This document shows, in pieces, positions 36,027 through 49,559 of a stretch of DNA of 64,000 nucleotides. A program made the translations under genes and the position numbers. This stretch comes from Ceratopteris richardii (taxonomy: Eukaryota; Streptophyta; Polypodiopsida; Polypodiales; Pteridaceae): assembly GCA_020310875.1 (NCBI GenBank), contig CM035444.1, forward strand, positions 17,538,477 through 17,602,476. The letters run 5' to 3'. The notes under the pieces were generated by a model, which worked only from the letters and a program-made list of their open reading frames with translations, was not told where the DNA came from and searched no databases. Position 1 is the stretch's first letter, and each line of letters opens with the position of its first letter.

Positions 36027-38858
36027 ATGCGAACACAGACCAACTCGTCCATCTTTGGCAAGCATGGAATATATTGGTCACGATGGTTTTGTCATTATAC
36101 ACAATCACAGACCAAGCTCGCAAATCTGCTTCGTCTCTTGAAGGATTGCGTGAAGAAGAAAGATGCAGCAGTTGGCACACAAGTGCGAGAGCTCATCACG
36201 CGCAATGGGCTGCAATCTCATCCCCTGTTCGCCCCTCTTCTCATCCGGCTCTGCGTCATCTCTCGACTTCTGCAAGATGCCCAGGATATCTTCAACGCCC
36301 TTGTTGAGCCGGAACCACCCTCCTGGTATGCGATGCTCCATGCATACTCCAAGCTTGGAGCCCCTGCTTCATCTACTCTTTCTCTGTTTATTCAGATGCT
36401 TGATTGCGATGTGCCACTCCATCCTCACGCTTTTGTGGATGCTATCAAGGCATGCGCCTCATCCAGGTCTTTGTATCAGGGGATCATCATGCATGTGCTC
36501 ATTGTTGAGAGTGGCTTTGAGTCACAGGTGCACCTGGGAACTGCCCTCATCGATATGTATACTAGATGCAATGCATTGCAGGACGCTAAGAATGTATTCG
36601 GTCACTTCACTGATAAAAATGTGTTTTTGTACACGGCTCTCATTTCAGGGCTCACTCAGCAGGGTAATGTGCATGAGGCTATTGCATTGTTTGTGAGAAT
36701 GTTGAAAGAAGGTGTAAAGCCAAGCAATGTGACATATATTTGTGCTATTAAGGCCTGCTCTTCCATAAAGACATTTGATTTAGGGAGGCTCTGTCACTCT
36801 CAAATCGTAGAAGAAGATAGTTACCTCTGGATGGATGATGTAATCATTAGCAATACACTTCTTGACATGTATGGAAAATGTGGAAGTGTAGAAGATGCAC
36901 GATGTGTATTTAATGTAATGCGCATCAGGGATGTCATTACATGGACTACAATGCTTGAGGGATATAGTATGCAGGCTAGCCAGGAAGAGGTGTTCTACCT
37001 CTTTCAGCAAATGCAGCAAGAGGGCATCCAGGCAGGGCTTGTTACATATATCATTATTTTGAGTGTTTGTTTTGATTCCCAAAGCCAGACAAAGGGTAAA
37101 AGCATTCATTCTGTCCTTTTGATCAACCCATTGGAAAGCAACATTCAAGTTGACAGCACGATCATTAACATGTATGCCAAGTGCGGTAATCTCCAAGAAG
37201 CACGAAAGTCATTTGACCGATTGCAAGTGCTTGATGTGGTATCATGGACAACCATGCTTGAAGCATATGCTGAACAGGGTGATATTGAAGAAGTTTTTGT
37301 TCTTTTTACACAAATGCAATATTACAGTGACATAGAATTTGACAAGGTCACATTCTCTCCGCTTTTGAAAGTTTGCACAAAAGTAGGTGCTTGTGACTGG
37401 GGTAGGTATGTACATTCTTGGATTATTGAGAGAAAATGTGAACTGGAGGTTGTACTTATAGGTGCGCTCATTGACTTGTATTCTAAATGCGGCAACATTG
37501 AAGATGCACATCAATTATTCAATAAGATGCCTGTGAAAAACATAATCACTGTGACTACATTGTTGAATGGCTATACTCACCTGGGGTTCTATGAGGAGGC
37601 CTTCTCTTTGTATGTCCAACTGCGAGAAGATGGTTTTGTTCCTGATCATATCATGTTCAATGTCTTGACAAAGTCTTGCTCCAATGATGCATTTGAGGGT
37701 GATGACAAGTTAATGAATCAGCAAACTTTTGAGCATCATGATGATCATAATACGCTCTTTTTGAACAAGGTTCTTACTCGATTCATTACTCATCGCAAGC
37801 TTGAGGATGCCCTTGACATATTTAGTCAACATGCAGGTCAACATAAAGCCACGTGGAGCTCGATGATCGCATTACTTTGTAAAAACAACTATTGCTATGT
37901 AGTTCTCTTGCTTTTTGAACAAATGAAACAACAGGGCATAAAAGTTGAAGCTCCAACCTATGTATGGGCATTGAAAGCTTGTACAAAAATGGCAGCTCTT
38001 GAGCAGGGAAAGTTCATTCATGTGCAGATTGATCAGAACCTGTGGCAGGCCGATAGCATTTTGGGTAGCACATTAATTGATATGTACTGCAAATGTAACT
38101 GTCTTTTGACGGCTGAGGTAGTTTTTAACAGATTAGTGAAGAGAGATGTAGTTGCATGGAACTCGATGATTGCTGGGTATGCTCATAATAATGACTATCG
38201 GACTGCCTTGATTTATTTTAAGTCAATGCAGCATGTTGGTATCAAACCAAACGAGGTAGTATACATTTCTTTACTTTCTTCTTGTAGTAGTAGAGGCTTT
38301 ATAAATGAGGGTCTCCACCTTTTTCAGTCTATTGAATTGGATGTTCTGATGAAACCAAGTGTGGGATACTACCATTGTATGGTGGATCTTTGTGGTCGTA
38401 ATGGCTTCTTGAAGGAGGCAAATGATCTATTGCTTACCATGCCGATTCTTCCTGACTTGGCTGCATGGATGTCTCTGTTGTCTCACTCTAGGACATTTGG
38501 GCGAGTGGAGATTGCAACAGGATGCTATCAGAACATAGTGATGCTTGATGAAAGCCATGCTTCAAGCTATGAGCTAATGTCAAAGCTATATCTTGATGTT
38601 GGTAGAGTTGATGATGCAAATGAGGTACAGGAGAGGCGAAAACAGGCCCATGCAAGGAAGAAGTCTGCAGTGGCCTTTATTGAAGTTAATAACAAGGTGG
38701 GCATCTTCCTTGTTGGAGGGAGGGATCATGAGCAGTACCAAGAGGTTTCTTGCAGGCTTCAAAACTGCTATAAGTACATGAGAGAGTTTGGGTTCATACC
38801 CTTGGTGGATTCTGTGCTTCGTTTAAACAATGTAGAAAATGAATTGGTGTTACCATGA
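36027..38858 (+). CDS. PLS-class pentatricopeptide repeat protein, E subclass, 943 aa
   Basis: This is the one clear host gene: a single uninterrupted frame of 943 codons, within the usual range for PLS proteins. These are organellar RNA-binding proteins, most often C-to-U editing site-recognition factors in mitochondria or plastids. The triplet arrangement is visible. S-type repeats begin near residues 169, 274, 376, 478 and 680 (LIDMYTRC, LLDMYGKCG, IINMYAKCG, LIDLYSKCG, LIDMYCKC). Each is followed by a P repeat (YTALISG, WTTMLEGY, WTTMLEAY, TTLLNGY, WNSMIAGYA) and an L repeat. The segment around 551-605 is degenerate. A terminal L2-S2 pair (743-809) leads into E1 (PDLAAWMSLLSH, about 809-845) and E2 (FIEVNN...GGRDHEQY, about 846-925). 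The protein stops soon after, without a DYW deaminase domain, so editing would need a partner supplied in trans. The first 45 residues are rich in Arg, Lys, Ser and Thr and could be a targeting peptide. The first Met of the frame is used; later ones would cut the presumed targeting region. The target RNA is unknown. Confidence 0.93.
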   Translation: MRTQTNSSIFGKHGIYWSRWFCHYTQSQTKLANLLRLLKDCVKKKDAAVGTQVRELITRNGLQSHPLFAPLLIRLCVISRLLQDAQDIFNALVEPEPPSWYAMLHAYSKLGAPASSTLSLFIQMLDCDVPLHPHAFVDAIKACASSRSLYQGIIMHVLIVESGFESQVHLGTALIDMYTRCNALQDAKNVFGHFTDKNVFLYTALISGLTQQGNVHEAIALFVRMLKEGVKPSNVTYICAIKACSSIKTFDLGRLCHSQIVEEDSYLWMDDVIISNTLLDMYGKCGSVEDARCVFNVMRIRDVITWTTMLEGYSMQASQEEVFYLFQQMQQEGIQAGLVTYIIILSVCFDSQSQTKGKSIHSVLLINPLESNIQVDSTIINMYAKCGNLQEARKSFDRLQVLDVVSWTTMLEAYAEQGDIEEVFVLFTQMQYYSDIEFDKVTFSPLLKVCTKVGACDWGRYVHSWIIERKCELEVVLIGALIDLYSKCGNIEDAHQLFNKMPVKNIITVTTLLNGYTHLGFYEEAFSLYVQLREDGFVPDHIMFNVLTKSCSNDAFEGDDKLMNQQTFEHHDDHNTLFLNKVLTRFITHRKLEDALDIFSQHAGQHKATWSSMIALLCKNNYCYVVLLLFEQMKQQGIKVEAPTYVWALKACTKMAALEQGKFIHVQIDQNLWQADSILGSTLIDMYCKCNCLLTAEVVFNRLVKRDVVAWNSMIAGYAHNNDYRTALIYFKSMQHVGIKPNEVVYISLLSSCSSRGFINEGLHLFQSIELDVLMKPSVGYYHCMVDLCGRNGFLKEANDLLLTMPILPDLAAWMSLLSHSRTFGRVEIATGCYQNIVMLDESHASSYELMSKLYLDVGRVDDANEVQERRKQAHARKKSAVAFIEVNNKVGIFLVGGRDHEQYQEVSCRLQNCYKYMREFGFIPLVDSVLRLNNVENELVLP

Positions 38859-40176
<1,318 letters not shown>

Positions 40177-40841
40177 AATTATAAGTAGATATATGAGTCA
40201 TGTCATGTAGTGATGAGGTGACTCATATGTATATTACATACATAAATATTCTATATAACATCACACATACATAGATATTAGATAGATAGTGCATACATAC
40301 ATTTTACAAACATAAATTACATATATACACAAATACACATATTACATGTATGGTATACCATAATTCATATATGATATATCATATTACATACATATTACAC
40401 ATACTACACAATACATAGTCAATGGACATACATTTCAAATTTCAAACTTCATTGAACATTCACAAACTTAATCAACTCAATCATTTAACATTAATGTGCA
40501 TTGTCACTTGAAACTTCATGAATCATTCTTCATAAGTAACAAAATTCAAATCATAGATATACTATACAATCTTGAATCCACAATGATCAATTCACAATGA
40601 TTCTTTATGACTCAATAATCATTCAATCAATTAAAATTTAGCTCACTAAGCACTATAAAATTTATTCACAATCCGCATTGTAGAGTAACTAACAAATATG
40701 AAATTATGATCTATCAATCATCAACATGACAAATACAATGATAAGTCATAAATATCAAAATTCATAATACTAAACAATCAATAATACAATCCGTGTCAAA
40801 TGATTATCAAGGCTCAAAATCTTGTGAGTCACTCTCAAATG

Positions 40842-40842
<1 letters not shown>

Positions 40843-40877
<35 letters not shown>
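40843..40877. repeat. Microsatellite (ATC)n
   Basis: About eleven consecutive ATC triplets. The minus-strand frame across it reads as a Met run, which is an artefact of the repeat. Confidence 0.95.
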
Positions 40878-41454
40878 GATGTGGTCCCTGACTAGTAGAT
40901 GCCTCCACTCAAATAGTAGATAGGTTTGACATACTAGATGCACTATTCTTAGCATAAGTCCAAGATGCCCTACTATAATGCTACAACATGGTGAACTCCT
41001 AATAAATCATATCATATAAATCAAGGTCCTCTATTAGAATGGTAGGCATATCGTGGACCTAGTCAATGTAAAGGTCATCTACATTGATCGATCTCACCTC
41101 TATTGAATGGCCACTAAACTCTAATAGATGTAGATTTCAGTGGCAATGGACAAGCCACGTCCATTAGCATTGTAAATAGTCTATTCCTCTTCTGTGTGTG
41201 GAAGGGGGCCCATGTTCTCCAATTCCTTCTAAAAGGATTGACACTACAATCTTGTTAAAGTATATAAATGGCTAATTATATTTGCATAATATTAAATTCA
41301 AAAAAGAGCAGCACAAGGGTCAAGGCTCATGCATTATAACTTATGAATCATTCATGTGAACTTTGAAGAATCAATTAAAATGTTCATTAAAAAATAAAGA
41401 TTCAAGAGATCAAATTATAAGAAAAAAATTAAAGTTGATTGTTGCACATGGCAC

Positions 41455-41655
41455 ATAGATAGTACATACACACATAGATACATTGTACACATGTCACATA
41501 GACATAGTACATATAGACATACACACACTCACATACACACATGCCACATACACATAGAATATTGTATATACACACATACACACATGTCACGTACACATAG
41601 TATACACACATACATATACAATGCACACATATATCACAAAAACATAGTACATACT

Positions 41656-41690
<35 letters not shown>

Positions 41691-41760
41691 TCACATGAAA
41701 CATACACATAGTAGTGTAGTACATACTACATACACACATAAACACATATGTACACGACAA
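41455..41760. repeat. CACA/ACAT-rich low-complexity tract
   Basis: A dispersed array of CACATA, TACACA and ACATAG words, with an AC run of about 28 bp at 41661-41688. Open frames across it on both strands are low-complexity artefacts. Confidence 0.85.
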
Positions 41761-41789
41761 ATAAACAGAACATTAAAAATTAAAATATA

Positions 41790-42483
41790 TTTACCTTTCC
41801 AATTTAAAATAAGAACATCTTCGAATAGAATCTCTGAAATGATCGTGAACTTGTATACTAGTCCAAGCATGTAGCCCTTTCTATATGCTATGCATATGAG
41901 TGAATATAAGGGATGTAAAGCCTGCACCAATCCCTCCACATCCCCCCAAAAAAAATAATCAAAACATATCCTTCGTACAAGCTTTACCCTTGGACTAGCT
42001 CCCGTCCGGGCCATGATGTGATCAAGGAAGATGATGGAGTTTATCTTCATCGCAAGATTGTGTATGTCCATCCCAAGCTGTCCAATCTGGTGCTAGAAAT
42101 ATTTGGATCAATTCTTGCCTTAGTCTTGCCAATCTCTCCATAACTATGCATATGTATGAAAATATTTTCTTGGTGGGCTTCACAAAGTCAATAGAACTGA
42201 AAGACATGATGAAAACATCAAGTAACTTTGGTGTCTTTGTGAACAAAGAGACTACTTTTAAGAAAGTGGAAAAGATTATATAATTCCATGGTATTTCCCC
42301 ACCCTCTCTATCAAAAAAATCAATACAATGGGCAGCACATGGGGTACACACAATAGAGGGGAATTCTTCTTCCACCAATTTGCCCATAAACACACAATTA
42401 CTTCCATTATTTGTGTTCATTTGGACTATTTTTTCTACATCAATGTCCATGATATCTTGATAGTTATGGTCATTGATGAACAA
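41790..42483 (-). pseudogene. hAT-type transposase (DUF659-like) fragment
   Basis: Two minus-strand frames make up the relic, 42022-42483 and about 41790-42071. The first has the pattern N-N-G-S-N-C followed by C-T-P-C-A-A-H-C-I-D, matching the T-D-N-A-x-N...W-T-P-C-A-A-H-C-L-D stretch of DUF659/hAT-like transposases of plants. The second has L-V-Q-A-L-H-P-L-Y-S-L and G-L-V-Y-K-F, corresponding to the L-x-P-L-x-x-V-L-R and G-x-I-Y-E stretch that follows in the same family. A frameshift near 42020-42070 separates the two. The N-terminal BED finger and C-terminal dimerisation domain are missing, and no terminal inverted repeats or 8-bp duplication were found. It is inactive as it stands. Confidence 0.65.
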
Positions 42484-44898
42484 ACATGTTTAAATATAAG
42501 TTTGAATCAATTATCAATTGATAATTTATCATTCATGATGTATGATTTATCATTGCATCCATAAGTATTAATGCATTATGCAAAATGCATTATGTAATAT
42601 GCACATTGCACATTGCATTATGGAATACGCATTATCCAATATGTAATATTTATGTCATGTATGGCATCATGCATGTACCATGTCACATGCGCATCCTCAT
42701 GAATCATGATTCATCATTCATGCATCATGCGTCATGACTAGGGAAAAAACTAAGACTATCTCTCTCATCCAAAAGTATATAGATATGTTGAGATTCTTTG
42801 AGTATATAATATTATAATTATAAATATTTTGGTGAGTTTTGATGACTAGTTCCATTTAAAATATAAAATTTTTAGCAAATTTTGATGATAAATTCCATAG
42901 GAAATATAAAGATTTTGGAAAATTTTCATGATAACTCCCTTAAAATTATGTTTTGTGTATTCGATTAAAAATTTTGATTTCATTCAACTTTGTTCAAAAT
43001 TTTTAAAAATCATCAAGGAAACTTCAATTGCTCTTTGGTGGTCGTAAAATTTCATCTTGTAATAATTGAATATGGTCATATGGCATGTAGGTAACAAGTC
43101 TTTTGATTTATTGTTAATCTTGAAAAAGAACCACAAAGACACATGCACAGCCATAGAAATCTACTATCTTAAGCACATACTACTATTCATGTGTGTATTA
43201 GGTATTTCATATTTAACTATTCAAACAAAACCTAAAACCTGCCTTCTAATGGAATAAATTGTGATAAGCATATAAAAGGAAAGAATTTGATTTAAATTCC
43301 CCAATCATTGAAAATAAAATACACTAAAATGATACCCATATATAACACAATAGATACATCTTTGGCTTCTCTTGTGGAAAATTGTTTTTGCCCAAAAACA
43401 AAACATAAATTCAAATGCAATTAGTATTGACATTGTTGATAAGCACATATGTACTTGCATTCAAATTCATCAGGCATATGCACACAGATGCACTAAATAA
43501 GATACACATGCACACCTGCACACATATACAATCAAACATGCATATCTACACACATATATGCATGCATGGCACACATATCCATAGGCTGCATGCATGCATA
43601 TCTACACAGATGCATGGAAACATTTATGTTGCTTTGACATGTATGTTGCTTGTTTTGACATGTATGTTTCTTTTTTTTTACATGTATGTTGCTTGTTTCA
43701 TTCATGTGTTTGTGAGAAATGTAATCATGGGTTGGAACAAGGAATACATGGGTAGATGGATCTTATGAGTTGGGGTACAAATTACAACCTTTCATAGCAA
43801 ATCATTTTCTCTAAATCATATAAGTTTGCTTAGTGACCCAACCATGTTATACAAGAATACACATTACCCAAGTCACACCAGAATACATTGACATCATGAT
43901 TTTCAGTATGTCTCCAACTCATCTCAAATGGATTGTTGATCACGCTTGAGTTACGTTGAATAAACATTGACCTATGGAATCAAGTGTACTATTGAACAAA
44001 CACACATCTTTGAATTAGCTTGAAATATGACACTGACAGATAAAATAGGATCAACAAGCTGAGATCACCACATTTTATGGTTGTAATGGATGTTCGCCAC
44101 CTCCGCACTATCCAAATTTAGCATTCAAGAGACCTAGGAGCATTATTCACATAGGAAAATGCATGCTATGTCAACTGCACTTGATGTTCCAATAAAAACT
44201 GCTTGCTATTTGTTCTCCACATCACCATAAGGAACAAAGATGCCTTCACTCCGACTTCATAGTGTGGAATTGGACATACATATTTTCCCACACATTGAAT
44301 TTCAAGAGGTACCATGTTTTTTTTTCCATTACATATTTACGAGGTATGACTTAAAGTGAAGCCTTCATTACCTCTATTTTATCTTTATATATATTGGTAT
44401 GTTGGTCTCTTCTTTCCATTGCTCATTCTGCTATTTATCTGAGTACATTATGATGCACTCCTCTTTTCTTTGCCAAAATCCAAAGTCCTCCCACTCCTTT
44501 ATTTTGGTAATTAGTGTCTTCTAAATGATCGATCGACATAAAGTTTTCTGTACAACAGTTTTTATCAACAATTTTTGTACTCATATCGCGTCATTTTGTA
44601 CTCATACGATTTTGCATCTTTTAATGTTACCATCCGATAAAGGGATGTAAATTTGTTAAATTGTAAAATGTATAACTTCTAAGTTCAGAGCATTTGTAAT
44701 GATAATTTGTTCATACCTTTTTGGATGGTAACAAATGGTCCGCTCTAATTCCTGTTGGTATTTACGAGTAGATAGACTGTTTTTTATGAGAAAATCATCT
44801 GGATGTTTATAATGCAAGGATTCAAGAAAAATGCTATTAAGCTAGTAAAACATGTTCATTGGTTTGCACACAATAAACATACTCGAATATAAGTTTTT
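42484..44898. other. AT-rich intergenic DNA, no gene seen
   Basis: No coding or RNA gene is supported. Around 42550-42740 the sequence is full of CAT/ATGCAT words and includes the perfect palindrome TGAATCATGATTCA near 42702-42715. A CACATG/CATGCAT-rich tract lies at about 43495-43620, followed by a short repeated TGACATGTATGTTGCTT motif (43636-43700). Confidence 0.45.
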
Positions 44899-45540
<642 letters not shown>

Positions 45541-45544
45541 AACG

Positions 45545-46020
45545 ACTCCCATTCAAGCCTAAGATGCTTCAATCTTCAATCATCTTTAATCTACTTAAGT
45601 CTAGTCATAGATTTGAACCTACTAAGCTTCACTAAATCCAAAACTTTAGTCATCATGTATGCACATTGTTGTTGAGTTGAGACATATGAAAGCTCAATCT
45701 TCTTGCTTTTAATCTTCTCCCTACATAGTGATTATGGACCTCAAGTGTTTGGTCCTAGCATGATAAATGGGATTACGTCGAGATGCAAAGAACTCATGTT
45801 ATCACCAAATATGTGAGTAAATGATCTTACTCCTAAGGTTGAGTATAGTATCTTAATGCACATTGCTTCTTAAGTAGCATTTTCCAATCCTCTAAATTCA
45901 ACCTTTGCAGATGAGAGAGAAACAATAGTTTGTTTCTTTGATGACCAAGAAATGAGATTCAAACCTGCAAATCAAAGATAACTAGAGGTACTTCTCCTAT
46001 CCCTTCTTGTCAATCTAGTA
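45545..46020 (-). mobile_element. Ty1/copia relic, RNase H end only
   Basis: The minus strand carries the end of a copia RNase H region. LISWSSKKQTIVSLSSA is followed by SFTHIFGDNMSSLHL and a closing region that aligns by eye with element B at 50690-51070. It is heavily broken. A purine-tract-like motif at the left end (about 45553-45571) suggests the 3' boundary. Nothing upstream of RNase H is recognisable to the right. Confidence 0.6.
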
Positions 46021-46660
46021 GAATGATGAGTACCAAGGTGAGGAGATCCACCTCATAGTTACCAATCCACCGAAACATGAGGGTGGTATGATGACCATGA
46101 GAAAATGAATACACAAGTGTGTGAGCGAGAAGCACACTAACATGCACACATGCACGCACATGTGTACAAGGTTAGACAAAGAGAGAGAACAATGGAATCT
46201 ATTGCTTAAACACTTTTCATACAAAGTTACATCAATTCTCTAAAAAGCCAACCTCAAAAGTGAGCTCTCTAGCTCCTGTTATAGTTTTTAACTAGCTTTG
46301 GTCCTGTTTAGACCTAGTGTCTAGCTTAGTTAAAAAAATTAGGTTCTCTAGCTCATTTGAAAGCTCAAACAGACTCAAAAAATTATGAAATTCGATATGT
46401 AGGTGGATGTAATACTCCTCAAGCTCAAGGACTCCTCGACTTGATCAAAATTGATTCTATTCCACCAAAAATGGGATTTACAATGGAATTTAGTGATGAC
46501 AATCATTGTTAGTTATATGTTTAGTTTGGAAAAAAGAACACTTGGCTTATTCACAAGATTTGTGTTGAATTCCTTTTCTGGTTGTCTCTCCTTGACCTTC
46601 TCTTTGACTGTGTTCTCTCTGGCTCCCTTGCATCAAGCTACTTTGGCATGTTAAGCCTCA
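46021..46660. other. Possible decayed LTR sequence
   Basis: A CACACATGCACGCACATG-type stretch and a motif AATACTCCTCAAGCTCAAG near 46411 resemble the LTR/polypurine junction of element A (ATACTCCCCCTCAAGCTCAA at 7354). This suggests part of another minus-strand copia element. There is no matching second LTR, so this is only a suggestion. Confidence 0.25.
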
Positions 46661-48527
46661 TTGATTGCTAACATCCCTCCCTCTCTCACGTTTGTCATCC
46701 CTAACAGACCCTTGTATTAGGTGGTGTTCTGTGTAATACTGCACAACATGAGTGGCTAGTTCATGTTCCTTAAGTCGAAGTCCATACGCTAGATCTATCA
46801 TTAAATGATCCTAATCATCTGGGGCTGGAACCTATGGATGTGGCATACATAGCTGGTCTGCATGGAGAGCTTGTTCCACTACAATATGATGTAAGAGATA
46901 TGTTCATTGTGTGAGGAATATCTCATAATCATATTCCCAAAATCTCGCGGAAAAAATCTCTTCAAAAGCTTGCTATAGTAGGGAGGTAGGTACTTGATTC
47001 GTGTGTGCTAAGAATAGAGAATGTTAACCGAACGTGTTTTGCTCATGTTACAGACCAGGTCAAGGTTGCCCTAATTAAACTTGTAGCTGAAATGGATGGA
47101 GCTTTGACATTTTAGAATATCTTAAATACCACGGTCATGAGTTTGAATATTTTCATTCACATCTTTGCTACAATGTCAGGTACATTCTTCAACCTAGGGG
47201 TCTAGTGTCGTATGGTGGAAACCATGTATGCTACAGTAGGAGGCCCTCCTAGTGGAGCAAGGTATGAATAGTTCAAACAATCTGAACATTCAAGGCTATT
47301 TCTAACTTTCACAACAAAATTCTAGCCATGGGTGCTTATGAGGTACTGGAGCATAATAGGGTTTATGTTTGATGTATAATGGAGCCTTTGATAAGGTCTG
47401 CATCATTTCACGATAGGTCTCCAACAAACATGCTCACCAATTAGGTTGAAAGATTGTCCCTTTCTTAGCCCACCCTAGGAGAATGTTGGGTTGGAACTGT
47501 GTGGCAAATGTGGGCTCTTCTTCTACCACTCTCTTGATTTCTACATTGTAGTTGGCCAAAAGCATGAAGTTGGGCATTTATTGCATTTTTGAGGTGGTAA
47601 TCAATCCTTGGTGGGATAGGTTTTGAAAGTATCCAAATTAAGCACCATGTCTTCCACGTTGGACATAGGCTATATCTAAATCATCACACAGTCATTGTGA
47701 GTGTGCCCAATTATTTTATTAGCTTGTTTTAGCCACTAAGGGATGGGTGCTTCATATGTTTCATATCCTTCCTTAATGACTTGACCACGTGGGACTGGTT
47801 GATGCTCATAAGCATCTTCAAACATTTCTTCCACTAGAATTTCTACCAATTCTTCAGGTCTAGCACTGCTTGTGGAGAAGGGGTCCTCTCATACTATGAT
47901 AACTTTACCTGGAACTCTTCTATATGTTTTTATAGTCCTTCAATCTCATGTGGGATGGCAGTGACCAGTATGATCTCGAGCATTTATGTGCTTGTTTAGG
48001 GTTGCCGCTTGCATAAGCGATTGAGTTCTTCTCCTAATCAATCATACGAGTCAAGAAACTTGCATGTTCTTTCAATAGAATATGAATGTTCTTTGAAGGT
48101 ACTGCTTGAAATCTGGTGGGACTAATGCTTGCTCCCGGTGTACTTTCCATGGTGGCCTCCATAGTGTCTTGGTTATGCTTCTCTAGGAGCTTATTTTCCT
48201 CCATTGCTACTTCCATATGTCTTCTGAGGAGAGTCATATTTCTTTGAAGCTTGGTGTCTCACTCCATCTATCCATGCAACATTGTTTCCATATTCTTGAT
48301 GGCCTCTTGATCAATGGTCTACATCTTGGATTCTAATTCATGGTCTGTTTGTAGGATTGTCATAAAATCCTTGTAAGGTTACATTTTTCTCTTCTAATAC
48401 TACCAATTGTTCCTCAAGTTAGAGAGATGCGGTGATGAGTGGCGTGTTGCACGCAAGTAGCCCATACTCCTACGGTAATTGGTTGCCACACTAAACCATG
48501 ATGTTTAATGCATTATTTACATTAGTA
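46661..48527. other. Unassigned, weakly coding-like on the minus strand near its right end
   Basis: No family is recognised. At 48034-48300 the minus strand reads as a Met- and Glu-rich helical, coiled-coil-like stretch (LLRRHMEVAMEENKLLEKH) that might be part of a gag protein. On the plus strand around 46820-46915 there is a short readable stretch (DVAYIAGLHGELVPLQYDV) that I could not place. Confidence 0.25.
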
Positions 48528-48997
48528 GAGAATGCATGGGATTTGGAAATGGGAAACGGGGTAGTGAATGAAGTTCCTGATGGTGTTGTAGGTGCTAGTG
48601 ATGTTGGTGGAGGGGGAAGGGGAGATTGGAAGTGTGGGGGATGGGGGGTGGGGGTGGAGCTTTGGGTGGAGAGATATCCATGGGATCGGTGATAAGTGTG
48701 TGTATCCTTTCTACATAAAGACAGGTATGGTAGGTGCAGTGCTCGTGGTGTTAGCAATAATTATAGTTGAGAATGCATGGGATTTGGAAATGGGAAACGG
48801 GGTAGTGAATGAAGTTCCTGATGGTGTTGTAGGTGCTAGTGATGTTGGTGGAGGGGGAAGGGGAGATTGGAAGTGTGGGGGATGGGGGGTGGGGGTGGAG
48901 CTTTGGGTGGAGAGATATCCATGGGATCGGTGATAAGTGTGTGTATCCTTTCTACCATAAAGACAGGTATGGTAGGTGCAGTGCTCGTGGTGTTAGC
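48528..48997. repeat. Recent tandem duplication, 241-bp unit
   Basis: Unit 1 is 48528-48768 and unit 2 is 48769-48997, the second lacking about 12 bases at its end. Over the shared length they differ by a single inserted C (TTTCTACATAAAG against TTTCTACCATAAAG). The unit is G-rich on the plus strand (GGTGGAGGGGGAAGGGGAG, GGGGGATGGGGGGTGGGGG). On the minus strand it reads as a proline-rich segment. Confidence 0.93.
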
Positions 48998-49559
48998 GAA
49001 TAGTGGAGATGTTGCACGTGGATAGGGACCCCATGAAGAAGATGGTGCTAGGGCTTGGTGGATGGCTTCCATGAAGCTGCCCAAAATGGTGGTAAGGTGG
49101 TTGCAAGCGCATGAGGTTGATTCATGGATGGAAACATGGAGAAATAGGAAGACATGCTAAAAGGGATATGGATGGGTTGGATTGTCAAGATGCCTAGAAT
49201 GCCTTCACTTGGAGGTGGCTTTCCCACAACAAGGTGTTTGAATGGCTGGCCTAGGGTAGGTTCAATTGGGCTAAGGAGGTAGTGTACAATGGGTTGGTGA
49301 TAAAAGAGAATAGTCTTGATTAGGAGACAGATGCATGGAAACTAAAGGAAGGGGTGGAGATTGCTACTCCGGTGGTATATATAGTGCTCTTCAAACGAGG
49401 GGGTGAGTGCGATGGGGTTTGAAAAATGGGCTCTTCTGCTTGGGTGGTTTTGATGGTTGTGGTTGTAATTTGTACTTTTTGGTCTATAGGTGGGGATGGA
49501 GGGTGTGGAGGCAAGATATGTGAGGTCTGGACAAAGGTTTGTGTGATAAGACCAATCAT
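48998..49559 (-). other. Left flank of element B; possible gag-like relic
   Basis: The minus strand has short readable stretches, including MEAIHQALAPSS near 49035-49070 and a Pro/Thr-rich segment at 49320-49559. A related MEAIH segment occurs on the other side of element B (about 56060-56090), so both flanks may come from similar gypsy gag-type sequence. It is broken and unconfirmed. Confidence 0.3.

Noticed and set aside
36074-36696. Alternative frames within the start of the PPR gene
   Set aside because: They overlap the 943-codon PPR frame, lack repeat motifs and are shadows of it.
48836-49084. Proline-rich 82-codon minus-strand frame as a host gene
   Set aside because: It spans a tandem-duplicated G-rich segment with no conserved domain. 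More likely part of decayed retroelement sequence.
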